The notes under the pieces were generated by a model. That model made no database searches and was not told where the DNA came from. It was given only the letters and a program-made list of their open reading frames with translations. The translations under genes were made by a program, and so were the position numbers. From the NCBI RefSeq assembly GCF_019649015.1, contig NZ_BLPI01000001.1, positions 3,777,001-3,841,000 on the forward strand: a DNA stretch of 64,000 nucleotides, in the 5' to 3' direction. Positions 1-8,026 of the stretch are shown here, piece by piece (within the stretch, counting starts at the first letter, position 1; each line of letters begins with the position of its first letter). The stretch is from Agarivorans litoreus (GTDB lineage Bacteria > Pseudomonadota > Gammaproteobacteria > Enterobacterales > Celerinatantimonadaceae).

Positions 1-11
1 ACTACGAGACT

Positions 12-935
12 ATGTTAGAACTCAAACACTTAAAAACCTTACAAGCCTTAAGAGAAACCGGCTCTTTGGTGGTAGCTGCTCAGCGTTTATGCTTAACTCA
101 ATCGGCTCTTTCGCATCAGCTCAAAGAGTTAGAATCGCGCATTGGGGCGAAGCTGTTTGTGCGTAAAACCAAGCCTTTGCGTTTTACTATGGCAGGCTTA
201 CGGGTGTTAGAGTTAGCAGATAATGTGCTAGAGCAAGTTCAACATACCGAGCGTGAACTAGCCCGTTTAGTCGGTGGTCAAGCGGGGCGTTTGCACCTAG
301 CCATTGAGTGTCATAGTTGCTTTAACTGGTTGATGCCTGCTATCGATAATTACCGAGGTTTGTGGCCAGATGTTGAGTTAGATTTTAGCAGCGGCTTTAG
401 TTTTGAACCCTTACCAGAACTCGCCCAAGGGCAACTGGATTTAGTGATTACTTCAGACCCCCAGCCCAGTGAAGGCATTGTATTTTCGCCATTGTTCTCT
501 TATCAGCCAACACTAGCTTTAAGCCCTAATCACCCTTTGGTAGACAAGCCGATAATAGAAGCAGAAGATTTTGCCAATCAAGTACTCATTTCTTACCCAG
601 TAGATACTCATCGTTTAGATCTGTTTAATCTGTTTTTAGACCCGGCCGGCGTTGAACCGATAGCAGTACGTAAAGTGGATATGACTATTATGATGATGCA
701 GCTGGTAGCCAGTGGCCGTGGGGTTGCTGTATTACCTAATTGGGCGCTCACCGAGTATGTGAATAAGGGCTATATTGTTACGCGTGAGTTAGGGGACGGA
801 AAGTTGTGGCAAAACTTGTATGCGGCGCGCCATGAAAGCCATCAAGACAGCGCCTATATCGAAGCGTTTTTAGATATCGCCCGGGAGCATTGTTTTAGCC
901 ATCTCGATGGTATTAAAGCTATCGGTGATAAATAA
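12..935 (+). CDS. metR: MetR-type LysR-family transcriptional regulator
   Basis: A 307-residue LysR-family regulator. An N-terminal winged helix-turn-helix (about residues 1-60, with the typical AAQRLCLTQSALSHQLKELE stretch) is followed by a substrate-binding effector domain. In relatives MetR uses homocysteine as co-inducer and controls metE, metH and other methionine genes. The assignment rests on the start MLELKHLKTL, the IECHSCFNWLMPA segment at the head of the effector domain and the usual family length. The gene begins 12 bases into the window, so its promoter and any divergent metE or metF neighbour are out of view. It ends 7 bases from the convergent next gene, with no recognisable terminator between them. 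Confidence 0.85.
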   Translation: MLELKHLKTLQALRETGSLVVAAQRLCLTQSALSHQLKELESRIGAKLFVRKTKPLRFTMAGLRVLELADNVLEQVQHTERELARLVGGQAGRLHLAIECHSCFNWLMPAIDNYRGLWPDVELDFSSGFSFEPLPELAQGQLDLVITSDPQPSEGIVFSPLFSYQPTLALSPNHPLVDKPIIEAEDFANQVLISYPVDTHRLDLFNLFLDPAGVEPIAVRKVDMTIMMMQLVASGRGVAVLPNWALTEYVNKGYIVTRELGDGKLWQNLYAARHESHQDSAYIEAFLDIAREHCFSHLDGIKAIGDK

Positions 936-942
936 CCAACGG

Positions 943-1302
943 CTAAATAGGATCTACAGCGATTAGTTGGTTATCAAACATGTTTTTGATTAAGCCAACA
1001 AACTCATCAATGAATTGCTGTTGCTGCTGGGTGGGGCTAGACATCCATACTCCAGAGAGAACTTGTTCTAAGTCGTTTACTATTGCGTCTATCTCACGAA
1101 TAACCGTAAAGCGGTGTTCACTGTCTAAATGCTCATGTTGACGACAAACCAACATCACGCTTTCTGATAGTTGCTCAGAGACATAGTCGCAGATAGTTAA
1201 GGGATTTTGGTGCGCTTGCGTATGCTCAAACAGCGCTAAGTTATCTGTTAAAAATCCAATTAACTGAATGTAACCTTCACTATCAGTTACCATCGTACGC
1301 AT
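943..1302 (-). CDS. Small DUF3802-like hypothetical protein
   Basis: A 119-residue acidic, probably soluble protein without signal peptide or membrane segment. The opening MVTDSEGYIQLIGFLTDNL and the overall length recall the DUF3802 family of Vibrio and Alteromonadales. That match is from memory, and no function is known to me. Two starts are possible, ATG at 1302 and ATG at 1293. An AGAGGA stretch lies only 2-3 bases before the first and about 11 before the second; family resemblance slightly favours 1293. The gene is convergent with metR. The next gene upstream on the same strand ends at 1383, beyond an AT-rich gap of about 80 bases that could hold its promoter. Confidence 0.6.
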   Translation of the reverse strand: MRTMVTDSEGYIQLIGFLTDNLALFEHTQAHQNPLTICDYVSEQLSESVMLVCRQHEHLDSEHRFTVIREIDAIVNDLEQVLSGVWMSSPTQQQQQFIDEFVGLIKNMFDNQLIAVDPI

Positions 1303-1382
1303 TTCCTCTCTTAAAAGTATTAACTCTAGTGTATAACGAATAAGCGCGAATACAACATGCGCTAAGACACATTTGTTAACAC

Positions 1383-2255
1383 TTACAGGGTTTGAGTGAG
1401 CTCAGCCGAATGAATATAGGCTTGTAAGCAGTTACTTGGCAAATATAAGCGCGGATTAGCACGGCGTAAGTCGCGCAAATGATATTCCAATAAGCGTTTA
1501 TCTATTGGTGTATTGCTTTCGGTTTGTTGTAACCACTGTACCAAGCTTTGAGTATTTTGTTGGAAGCCCTGTTCTAAGCCAGCAATTTGTTGTTTGGTTT
1601 TAAGCATTTCTTCAACAGTAAGCGGCGAGCGTTGCACCATATTTATGAGGTAAGGCGTAAGTATACTCGCTTGCTTCATGTAGCTATCGTTCACTGGTAC
1701 CGGTGATAACCTTAAGTTTTGTTGGCGCTCCAGCTGGCCACAAATATGGTTGGCTTTAAGCAGCGCCACAGTTTGCTGAATAATTTGGTTGGTATCAAAG
1801 CCTTCGCCATACATCTCATGAATGCCAGTGGCTAAATCGTGCTTAGCTAAACGTACTTTGTGAAAGGTGAGTTGCTCTCGGGTAAATAATCTAACTCGGC
1901 TAGGTGCTGCCGGTCGCGGCACAATAATCGCGATTTGATTACGTTTTTGCTCAAAGTACAAATTGGCTATTGCATGTTGTTGCTCACTAATGCTGATAAG
2001 CTGGCCGCTAATTTGGCAGCCCACAGATTTAGGGACATCACCTAAATGGCTGGCACTTACGTATTGATGCGGGTAGTCGGGCAGTGCTTGAATTTGTCCT
2101 AGTTGGCGCTGCATAAAGTGAGTTGCGATAGCTGCGCGACATATCGCGTCTTCGCCAATCGCAGGCGGATTCAATACCTTCCAGCCAATCAACACAGCAG
2201 TAAGCAGCAACAAGCTGCTACTTATTGCTATTAAGGGTTGACGCCGAATGATCAT
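1383..2255 (-). CDS. Hypothetical protein with N-terminal signal anchor
   Basis: A protein of 290 residues that I do not recognise. Residues about 8-26 (ISSSLLLLTAVLIGW region) form one hydrophobic segment after a basic IIRR start, so it is probably a periplasmic protein held by an uncleaved anchor. The remainder is Gln- and Leu-rich with four cysteines (CRAAI, CQISG, CGQLE, CLQAY) that could pair as disulfides. I place the start at ATG 2255 because GAGG lies 5-6 bases upstream. A longer frame starts with TTG at 2273 and lacks such a site. It lies directly downstream of nrdA-nrdB-yfaE on the same strand but beyond a likely terminator, so it is probably transcribed separately. Confidence 0.55.
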   Translation of the reverse strand: MIIRRQPLIAISSSLLLLTAVLIGWKVLNPPAIGEDAICRAAIATHFMQRQLGQIQALPDYPHQYVSASHLGDVPKSVGCQISGQLISISEQQHAIANLYFEQKRNQIAIIVPRPAAPSRVRLFTREQLTFHKVRLAKHDLATGIHEMYGEGFDTNQIIQQTVALLKANHICGQLERQQNLRLSPVPVNDSYMKQASILTPYLINMVQRSPLTVEEMLKTKQQIAGLEQGFQQNTQSLVQWLQQTESNTPIDKRLLEYHLRDLRRANPRLYLPSNCLQAYIHSAELTQTL

Positions 2256-2275
2256 GTTGGCCTCACAAGACAAAG

Positions 2276-2302
2276 AAAAACACAGATAGTTAAGTTATCT
2301 GT
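2276..2302 (-). terminator. Likely terminator after nrdA-nrdB-yfaE
   Basis: Read on the minus strand, an inverted repeat ACAGATAA / TATCTGT (2282-2302, inner pair G-U) is followed by GTTTTTC. The stem is AU-rich and the T-tract has only five Ts, so this is a weak-to-moderate intrinsic terminator. Its place about 80 bases past the yfaE stop fits the end of the ribonucleotide reductase operon. Confidence 0.45.
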
Positions 2303-2381
2303 TACTTGCCGAAAAACTAAAGACATTATTGAAAGTATAGCCCATACATCGTGTCGTTAAGGAGCAATGTACGGACTAGTT

Positions 2382-2669
2382 TTAAGCTATTTGGCGCTTG
2401 AACGGAGGTTGTTCGGCCAGCTCAACAGTGCCTTTGGGCTTGCTGCAACAGCTAAGGATTTGTCCTTTAGGAATGTTAGCTAAAGGCGTGTGGCTATATT
2501 CCACTTCGCCTTTTACTAGGGTGGTTCTGCAGGCGCCGCACACACCTTCGCGGCAATGATACTCTGGCGTAAAGCCTGCTTGTTCATACGCTTCTAAGAT
2601 GCTTTTGTGGTGGCTATCAACCACCACTTCTATTCCGCCTGCAATAACGCGGCCTTCTTTTTGAGACAT
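2382..2669 (-). CDS. yfaE: 2Fe-2S ferredoxin for ribonucleotide reductase (YfaE)
   Basis: A 95-residue plant-type [2Fe-2S] ferredoxin. The cluster cysteines are visible as YHCREGVCGACRTT and LSCCSKP. In Escherichia coli YfaE delivers electrons and iron to rebuild the diferric-tyrosyl radical cofactor of NrdB. The coding sequence shares one base with the nrdB stop (ATGTCTCAA starts at 2669), so the two are translationally coupled as the last genes of nrdA-nrdB-yfaE. Confidence 0.92.
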   Translation of the reverse strand: MSQKEGRVIAGGIEVVVDSHHKSILEAYEQAGFTPEYHCREGVCGACRTTLVKGEVEYSHTPLANIPKGQILSCCSKPKGTVELAEQPPFKRQIA

Positions 2670-3799
2670 TACAGCTCAAAGTCCTCGAAGTCGTCGATAT
2701 CAATACTGGAGTCAATTTGCCCTACTAAGTAAGAGCTAATCTCAGCTTCTTGTGGTGCCACTTGTACGTTGTCTGATACCAACCAAGAGTTAATCCAAGG
2801 GATAGGGTTGCTGCGATCTTCAAAGCAAGGTAACAAACCTACAGCCTGCATGCGGGTATTGGTAATGTATTCAACGTATTGGCAAAGAATGTCTTCATTT
2901 AACCCAATCATCGAGCCATCTTTGAAGAGGTATTTTGCCCATTCTTTTTCTTGCTCTGCGGCATCGGTAAACATGCGCCATGCGTCTACTTCACACTCGG
3001 CAGCAATTTCGGCCATTTCTGGATCGTCTTTGCCTTCGCGCATTAGGTTAATCATGTGCTGAGTACCAGTTAAATGCAGTGCTTCGTCACGGGCAATTAG
3101 CTTAATGATTTTGGCGTTACCTTCCATTAATTCGCGCTCTGCAAAGGCAAATGAACAGGCAAAGCTTACGTAGAAGCGAATCGCTTCAAGCACGTTCACC
3201 GACATTAAGCAAAGATATAACTTTTTCTTAAGCTCTCGCACGGTGATGTTATGAACAACACCATCAACCTCATGCTCTCCTTCACCATGTAGGTGGTAAA
3301 TAGAGGTGGCTTGAATCAGATCGTCGTAGTAACCGGCAATGTCGTTAGCGCGTTTGATGATCTCTTCATTTTCCATGATGTCATCAAATACTTCACCAGG
3401 ATTACCCATTACATTACGGATAATGTGGGTGTATGAGCGAGAGTGAATGGTTTCACTAAAGGCCCAAGTTTCAATCCAGGTTTCTAACTCTGGCAAACTA
3501 ACCAGTGGTAACAAAGCCACGTTAGGCGAGCGGCCTTGGATACTATCAAGCAGTGTTTGGTACTTAAGGTTACTAATAAAAATATGCTGTTCGTGTGCCG
3601 GCAGCTTGTTGTAGTCAATACGGTCACGGCTAACGTCTACTTCTTCTGGACGCCAGAAGAAAGACAGTTGTTTTTCGATTAGTTTTTCAAAAATCTCATG
3701 ACGCTGTTGGTCATAACGGGCCACGTTTACAGGCTGACCAAAGAACATGGGTTCTTTGGTAGCGTCGTTGGCATTTTGAGTAAAAATTGAGTAGCTCAT
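2669..3799 (-). CDS. nrdB: Ribonucleoside-diphosphate reductase class Ia, beta subunit
   Basis: A 376-residue R2 subunit that carries the diferric-tyrosyl radical used by NrdA to reduce ribonucleoside diphosphates. The radical-site region reads [19 protein letters not shown], holding an iron-binding Glu/His pair and the radical tyrosine. The C-terminal acidic tail ([10 protein letters not shown]) is the part that docks on NrdA. Length and order match E. coli NrdB. It lies 50 bases downstream of nrdA and overlaps yfaE by one base, so the three form one operon read leftward. Confidence 0.97.
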   Translation of the reverse strand: MSYSIFTQNANDATKEPMFFGQPVNVARYDQQRHEIFEKLIEKQLSFFWRPEEVDVSRDRIDYNKLPAHEQHIFISNLKYQTLLDSIQGRSPNVALLPLVSLPELETWIETWAFSETIHSRSYTHIIRNVMGNPGEVFDDIMENEEIIKRANDIAGYYDDLIQATSIYHLHGEGEHEVDGVVHNITVRELKKKLYLCLMSVNVLEAIRFYVSFACSFAFAERELMEGNAKIIKLIARDEALHLTGTQHMINLMREGKDDPEMAEIAAECEVDAWRMFTDAAEQEKEWAKYLFKDGSMIGLNEDILCQYVEYITNTRMQAVGLLPCFEDRSNPIPWINSWLVSDNVQVAPQEAEISSYLVGQIDSSIDIDDFEDFEL

Positions 3800-3849
3800 C
3801 TACATTTTTCCTAAAAATTTCTTAATGCGCTTTAGCGCGTAAACTTGGC

Positions 3850-6135
3850 TTAAATCTTACATGCTCCGCCAGCGCAATCATCATCTTCTGGCTCTGGTTT
3901 TACATCATTATGTTGATCGCTAGCACCGTCGCGAGTGTTATGGTAGTACAGCGTTTTAACCCCATATTTGTATGCAGTGAGTAAGTCGGCAATCAGCGTC
4001 TTCATGGGCACGCGGTTGCCTTCAAAGCGGGTAGGGTCATAATTAGTGTTGGCCGAGATACTTTGGTCAACAAATTTCTGCATTAGGCCAACTAGCTGCA
4101 GGTAACCTTCGTTACTAGGAATATCCCACAGTAACTCGTAGTTTTGTTTAAGCGTTTCAAACTCTGGCACAACTTGTTTCAAAATACCGTCTTTACTGGC
4201 TTTAACGCTAATAAAACCGCGTGGAGGCTCAATACCGTTAGTTGCATTTGAGATCTGACTGGAAGTCTCTGACGGCATTAAGGCTGAAAGCGTTGAGTTG
4301 CGTAAACCGTAAGTGATAATTTCTTTACGCAGCTCTTCCCAGTCGTAATGGAGCGGCTCGTCACTCAGTTTATCGAGAGACTTTTTGTAGGTATCAATGG
4401 GTAAGATACCTTGTGAATAGGTAGTCTCGTTAAACATTGGGCAAGCGCCTTGCTCTTTGGCTAAGCGCATAGAGGCCTTAAGCAACCAGTATTGAATCGC
4501 TTCAAAGGTGCGGTGAGTCAGGTTGTTGGCACTGCCATCGCTATACTTAGTGCCATTTTTAGCTAGGTAGTAGGCGTAGTTGATAACACCTATTCCTAAG
4601 GTACGACGACCATCAGAGCCTTTCTTAGCGGCTTTGATTGGGTAATCTTGATAATCTAGCAGGCTATCTAAAGCACGAACAGCAAGGTCAGACAGTTCTT
4701 CTAACTCATTTAAGTCTTCAATAGCGCCTAAGTTAAAGGCCGAAAGAGTACAAAGGGCAATTTCGCCATTTTCATCATGTACGTGTTGTAGCGGCTTAGT
4801 GGGTAAGGCAATTTCTAAACATAGGTTAGATTGGCGAACCGGTGCTTGTGCTGGGTCAAATGGACTGTGAGTATTACAGTGGTCTACGTTTTGAATGTAG
4901 ATACGACCCGTTGAGGCGCGCTCTTGCATTAGCAACGAGAACAAATCAACAGCTTTTATTTGCTGTTTACGGATGCTTGGGTCTTGCTCGTATTTCACAT
5001 ACAAGCTTTCAAACTTGTCTTGGTCTTCAAAGAAGGCATCGTAAAGCCCAGGCGCATCGCTTGGCGAGAATAAGGTGATGTTTTCACCTTTAACCAAGCG
5101 TTGGTACATAAGCTTGTTAAGCTGCACACCGTAGTCCATGTGACGAACTCGGTTGTCGTCTACACCACGGTTGTTTTTGAGTACTAAAAGTGATTCTACT
5201 TCTAAGTGCCAAAACGGGTAGAAAATAGTGGCTGCACCGCCGCGAACTCCGCCTTGAGAACAACATTTAACCGCAGTTTGGAAATACTTATAAAACGGAA
5301 TACAACCAGTGTGGAAGGCTTCACCACCGCGAATTTCACTGCCTAGGGCGCGAATACGGCCAGCGTTAATACCAATGCCGGCACGTTGAGAAACGTAAGT
5401 TACGATTGAAGAAGCTGTGGCGTTAATTGATTCTAAGCTGTCGCCACACTCAATCAATACACAAGAGCTGAACTGGCGAGTTGGGGTTCGTACGCCCGAC
5501 ATGATTGGCGTAGGTAACGAGATTTTAAATTTAGACGTCGCATCGTAGAAGCGACGGATGTAGTCAAGGCGCACCGATTTGTCGTAGTGAGCAAATAAAC
5601 ATGCTGCTACCAAAATATACAAGAACTGGGCACTCTCGAAAATCTCACCAGTCACGCGGTTTTGTACTAGGTATTTACCTTCAAGTTGCTTAACTGCGCC
5701 GTAAGAGAAGTCCATATCACGCCAATGGTCGATAAAGTCGTCCATTTGGGCAAATTCTTCTGGGCTGTAGTCTTTAAGCAAATGCATGTCGTAGCGGCCA
5801 GCTTCACACTGTTTTACTACGTGGTCGTATAGTTTTGGCGGCTCAAATTGACCATAGGCTTTTTTGCGTAAATGGAATACTGCTAAGCGGGCTGCCAAAA
5901 ATTGGTAATCCGGCGTTTCTTGAGAGATTAAATCTGCCGCAGCCTTAATAATGGTTTCATGAATGTCTTTAGTGGCCATGCCATCGTAGAACTGGATATG
6001 AGACTTAAGTTCTACCTGCGATACCGAGACATTTTTAAGGCCTTTGGCGGCCCAAGTTATCACTCGGTGAATCTTGTCTAAGTTGATCGCTTCTTGTTTA
6101 CCGCTGCGTTTGGTTATCAGAAGATCTTTATTCAT
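3850..6135 (-). CDS. nrdA: Ribonucleoside-diphosphate reductase class Ia, alpha subunit
   Basis: The 761-residue catalytic subunit, making deoxyribonucleotides for DNA synthesis. An ATP-cone regulatory domain occupies residues 1 to about 95 (ITKRSGKQEAINLDKIHRVI), followed by the ten-stranded catalytic barrel. Active-site cysteines are visible in TRQFSSCVLIECG and SNLCLEIALPT. The C-terminal CAGGACKI holds the thioredoxin/glutaredoxin-reducible pair. The length equals the E. coli enzyme. The start ATG at 6135 is preceded on the minus strand by a GGGGTGG-like stretch. Upstream lie an NrdR-box-like palindrome (6199-6214) and a DnaA-box match (6285-6293), both known control elements of nrd operons. 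Confidence 0.97.
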   Translation of the reverse strand: MNKDLLITKRSGKQEAINLDKIHRVITWAAKGLKNVSVSQVELKSHIQFYDGMATKDIHETIIKAAADLISQETPDYQFLAARLAVFHLRKKAYGQFEPPKLYDHVVKQCEAGRYDMHLLKDYSPEEFAQMDDFIDHWRDMDFSYGAVKQLEGKYLVQNRVTGEIFESAQFLYILVAACLFAHYDKSVRLDYIRRFYDATSKFKISLPTPIMSGVRTPTRQFSSCVLIECGDSLESINATASSIVTYVSQRAGIGINAGRIRALGSEIRGGEAFHTGCIPFYKYFQTAVKCCSQGGVRGGAATIFYPFWHLEVESLLVLKNNRGVDDNRVRHMDYGVQLNKLMYQRLVKGENITLFSPSDAPGLYDAFFEDQDKFESLYVKYEQDPSIRKQQIKAVDLFSLLMQERASTGRIYIQNVDHCNTHSPFDPAQAPVRQSNLCLEIALPTKPLQHVHDENGEIALCTLSAFNLGAIEDLNELEELSDLAVRALDSLLDYQDYPIKAAKKGSDGRRTLGIGVINYAYYLAKNGTKYSDGSANNLTHRTFEAIQYWLLKASMRLAKEQGACPMFNETTYSQGILPIDTYKKSLDKLSDEPLHYDWEELRKEIITYGLRNSTLSALMPSETSSQISNATNGIEPPRGFISVKASKDGILKQVVPEFETLKQNYELLWDIPSNEGYLQLVGLMQKFVDQSISANTNYDPTRFEGNRVPMKTLIADLLTAYKYGVKTLYYHNTRDGASDQHNDVKPEPEDDDCAGGACKI

Positions 6136-6198
6136 GAAGGGGTGGCCCTGTTATCCTAATTTCGCTACTGCTTATCTAGTAGTGCTATTTTTCCTTAG

Positions 6199-6214
6199 CC
6201 ACTAGATATAGTGT
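6199..6214 (-). promoter_or_regulatory. NrdR-box-like operator upstream of nrdA
   Basis: On the minus strand the site reads ACACTATATCTAGTGG, a near match to the NrdR box ACACWATATATWGTGT. It sits 64-79 bases before the nrdA start, where NrdR represses nrd transcription in many bacteria. NrdR usually binds two boxes about 31 bp apart. The only other partial match I see is ATATTGTGT at 6281-6289, about 75 bp away, so a second box is missing or degenerate. Confidence 0.6.
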
Positions 6215-6265
6215 TTTCAAATTTTATCGATACAAGATAATGAGGTTTTGGCTTTTTCGCAAGTC

Positions 6266-6294
6266 TTGGAAAAGTTGAAGATATTGTGTATAAC
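6266..6294 (+). promoter_or_regulatory. Sigma-70-like promoter pointing away from nrdA
   Basis: TTGGAA (6266-6271), a 17-base spacer and TATAAC (6289-6294) on the plus strand resemble a sigma-70 promoter, with 4 of 6 and 5 of 6 matches. The predicted start is near 6301. No plus-strand gene follows before the T-tract terminator at 6352-6377, so the only product would be a short RNA. Confidence 0.4.
6285..6293 (-). promoter_or_regulatory. DnaA-box match upstream of nrdA
   Basis: Minus-strand TTATACACA fits the DnaA box TTATNCACA exactly. E. coli nrdA has DnaA boxes in its promoter, and DnaA-ATP controls it there, so the position about 150 bases before nrdA is meaningful. A single 9-mer can occur by chance. 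It also overlaps the -10 element of the plus-strand promoter described at 6266-6294. Confidence 0.45.
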
Positions 6295-6300
6295 TTGCAA

Positions 6301-6377
6301 ATAACTTCAGTATGTTAGTATTCACTAACTAGCTGTATCTACAAGCTGACTAGCTTGCATTAATGCAAGTTTTTTTT
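6301..6377 (+). ncRNA. Candidate small RNA between nrdA and the HAD phosphatase gene
   Basis: About 77 bases run from a predicted sigma-70 start (near 6301) to a T-tract terminator. A perfect hairpin GTTAGT-ATTC-ACTAAC lies at 6314-6329, a mostly single-stranded middle follows, then the terminator stem CTTGCA-TTAA-TGCAAG (6354-6369) and eight Ts. Both neighbouring genes are on the minus strand, so this terminator has no protein gene to serve on its own strand. The layout resembles Hfq-type small RNAs. Alternatives are a stop for antisense transcription or a chance palindrome. I recognise no known RNA family. Confidence 0.35.
6352..6377 (+). terminator. Intrinsic terminator on the plus strand, without a protein gene upstream
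   Basis: Stem AG-CTTGCA with loop TTAA and TGCAAG-TT (8 pairs counting one G-U), running into eight Ts (6370-6377). It is classical in form but points rightward, against the direction of nrdA and the HAD gene. Confidence 0.6.
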
Positions 6378-6424
6378 CGCTAAATTTTACTTTAAAAATT
6401 TATTTTTATAAAACTTGAACTTGC

Positions 6425-7099
6425 TTACAAATCATCCAGCCAGTCGCTTATTGTTTGTTCGAGATGCTCACTTTTTTGGCAGTGTAAATCGGCCGCCCAT
6501 TGCTCAAACTGATCCTGCTCAGACAGATAACCCCAAAGGGCTAGTAGGGTAGTCATATTGGTGTTATTGCCTGCTTGAATATCGCGCTCTGCATCGCCTA
6601 CATATAAACAACGATCAGGCTTAATATTAATGGTGTCGCAAGCTAGTAACATGGGCGCAGGATCGGGTTTACGTTGTGGCAGTGTATCACCGCCAATTAG
6701 TACCGCCGACTGCTCAAACTCGGGAAAAAAGCGAAGTAACTGCTTACTTAAGCCTTCTGGCTTATTAGTAATAATCCCCCAAGGGATGTCGTTTTGGTTA
6801 AGCCATTGTAATGCTTGTTTAATACCGGGGAAAAAATCGGTGCCTTGGCAGATGTTCTGCTGGTAGTAATCTAGCAGCTGCTGGCGCAGTTCTGCTTGTG
6901 GCTGTTGTTCCCAACTACTGCCAAAACCTGCTTTTAGCAGACCGATAGCACCGTGAGAGCTAAGCTGGCGCGCTTGGGCTAAGCTGAGTGGCTTTAGTTG
7001 GTGTTGCTCAAGCACACTATTCGCTGCTGCACCCAAATCCGGTGCGGTATCAAGTAAGGTACCATCAAGGTCAAATAACACCGCTGCTTGCTTGTTCAT
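6425..7099 (-). CDS. HAD-family phosphatase, phosphoglycolate phosphatase/MupP-like
   Basis: A 224-residue haloacid-dehalogenase phosphatase. Motif I is VLFDLDGTLLDTAPDL with the nucleophile Asp and acid-base Asp, motif II is GIITNK, the motif III lysine is in PQRKPDPAP, and motif IV is YVGDAERDIQAG. The nearest families are Gph (2-phosphoglycolate) and MupP (N-acetylmuramic acid 6-phosphate, cell-wall recycling). In Pseudomonas mupP adjoins ubiG near gyrA, as here, while in enterics gph lies elsewhere, so context slightly favours a MupP-like role. Sequence alone does not settle the substrate. The gene starts 2 bases after the ubiG stop, so both are likely one transcript. Confidence 0.8.
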   Translation of the reverse strand: MNKQAAVLFDLDGTLLDTAPDLGAAANSVLEQHQLKPLSLAQARQLSSHGAIGLLKAGFGSSWEQQPQAELRQQLLDYYQQNICQGTDFFPGIKQALQWLNQNDIPWGIITNKPEGLSKQLLRFFPEFEQSAVLIGGDTLPQRKPDPAPMLLACDTINIKPDRCLYVGDAERDIQAGNNTNMTTLLALWGYLSEQDQFEQWAADLHCQKSEHLEQTISDWLDDL

Positions 7100-7101
7100 T
7101 A

Positions 7102-7821
7102 TTACTCCGGCTTGGCTAATTGCACCATATAGTTAACATCTACGTTTCGGCTTAAGCGAAAGCTTTCAATTATAGGGGTAAATTGAACACCACTAATGGC
7201 TTCGCTACGTAAGTTGCTTTGGTCGGCCCAAGCTAGTAGCTCGGAAGGGCGAATGAACTTGTCATGTTGATGAGTGCCATCAGGTACAATTTTTAATAAC
7301 TTTTCTGCAGCCAGAATCATATAAAGGTAGGCTTTTGGCGTTCGGTTAATGGTAGAGACAAATACTTTGCCACCCGGTTTTACCATGCTGGCACAAGCAG
7401 CAATTACTGAACCTGGGTCCGGTACGTGCTCTATCATCTCCATGCAGGTTACTACATCGTAGTGCGCTTGATGTGACTCGGCATGCGCTTCTGCGGTGGT
7501 TTGTAAGTAGTTAAGTTGGCTACCGGTTTCTAAAGCATGTAGCTTGGCGACTTCAATTTGTTCTTTGCCCATATCTATAGCAGTAACGTCGGCACCACGA
7601 ACAGCCATGCTTTCGGCTAAAATGCCGCCACCGCAGCCTACATCGAGTACTTTTTTGCCGAATAAGCCTGCCGCGCCACGTTCAATGTAGTCTAAACGCA
7701 GTGGATTGATTTGGTGTAGGGTTTTGAATTCCCCTTGTTTATCCCACCAACGCGAGGCTAAGCCTGCAAAATGTGCAATTTCTTGATGGTCAACATTTTC
7801 GTTGCTTTGAGGGTGTTCCAT
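7102..7821 (-). CDS. ubiG: Ubiquinone biosynthesis O-methyltransferase
   Basis: A SAM-dependent methyltransferase that carries out both O-methylations in ubiquinone synthesis. The SAM site reads [16 protein letters not shown]. The conserved [33 protein letters not shown]-type N-terminus is split here only by my start choice. ATG 7821 gives 239 residues beginning [12 protein letters not shown], close to E. coli UbiG (240). ATG 7839 would add six residues, and neither has a strong ribosome site. It is divergent from gyrA. A TATAAT on the minus strand at 7854-7859 is a possible -10 element. Confidence 0.93.
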   Translation of the reverse strand: MEHPQSNENVDHQEIAHFAGLASRWWDKQGEFKTLHQINPLRLDYIERGAAGLFGKKVLDVGCGGGILAESMAVRGADVTAIDMGKEQIEVAKLHALETGSQLNYLQTTAEAHAESHQAHYDVVTCMEMIEHVPDPGSVIAACASMVKPGGKVFVSTINRTPKAYLYMILAAEKLLKIVPDGTHQHDKFIRPSELLAWADQSNLRSEAISGVQFTPIIESFRLSRNVDVNYMVQLAKPE

Positions 7822-7853
7822 AAACTTGTCAATCCACATCAGTATTTGTAGGC

Positions 7854-7859
7854 ATTATA
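7854..7859 (-). promoter_or_regulatory. Possible -10 element of ubiG
   Basis: Minus-strand TATAAT lies 32 bases before the chosen ubiG start. The -35 region (around AGTGAC) matches poorly, so an activator or another promoter may be involved. It lies 5 bases from the first TTGTTCAAT repeat. Confidence 0.35.
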
Positions 7860-7864
7860 AGAAC

Positions 7865-7896
7865 TTGTTCAATGCAGTCACTAGCTTTTGTTCAAT
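7865..7896 (+). repeat. Two direct copies of TTGTTCAAT in the ubiG-gyrA gap
   Basis: TTGTTCAAT occurs exactly at 7865-7873 and 7888-7896, 23 bp start to start (about two helical turns). The first copy lies within the small palindrome GAAC-TT-GTTC (7861-7870). The spacing suits a regulator binding one face of the DNA between divergent genes. I recognise no known consensus. Confidence 0.4.
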
Positions 7897-8026
7897 TCTT
7901 GAGTTTTTTCATTTTTCTAACTGAAAAGAGCGACATCAAGCCTGTTAAGGCCGTTATTTTATGGTAAAGTTTGCGATTACGCTTGGTAATAGTAAAAAGC
8001 AATAAAAACGAAGGATTTTGTCGTCT

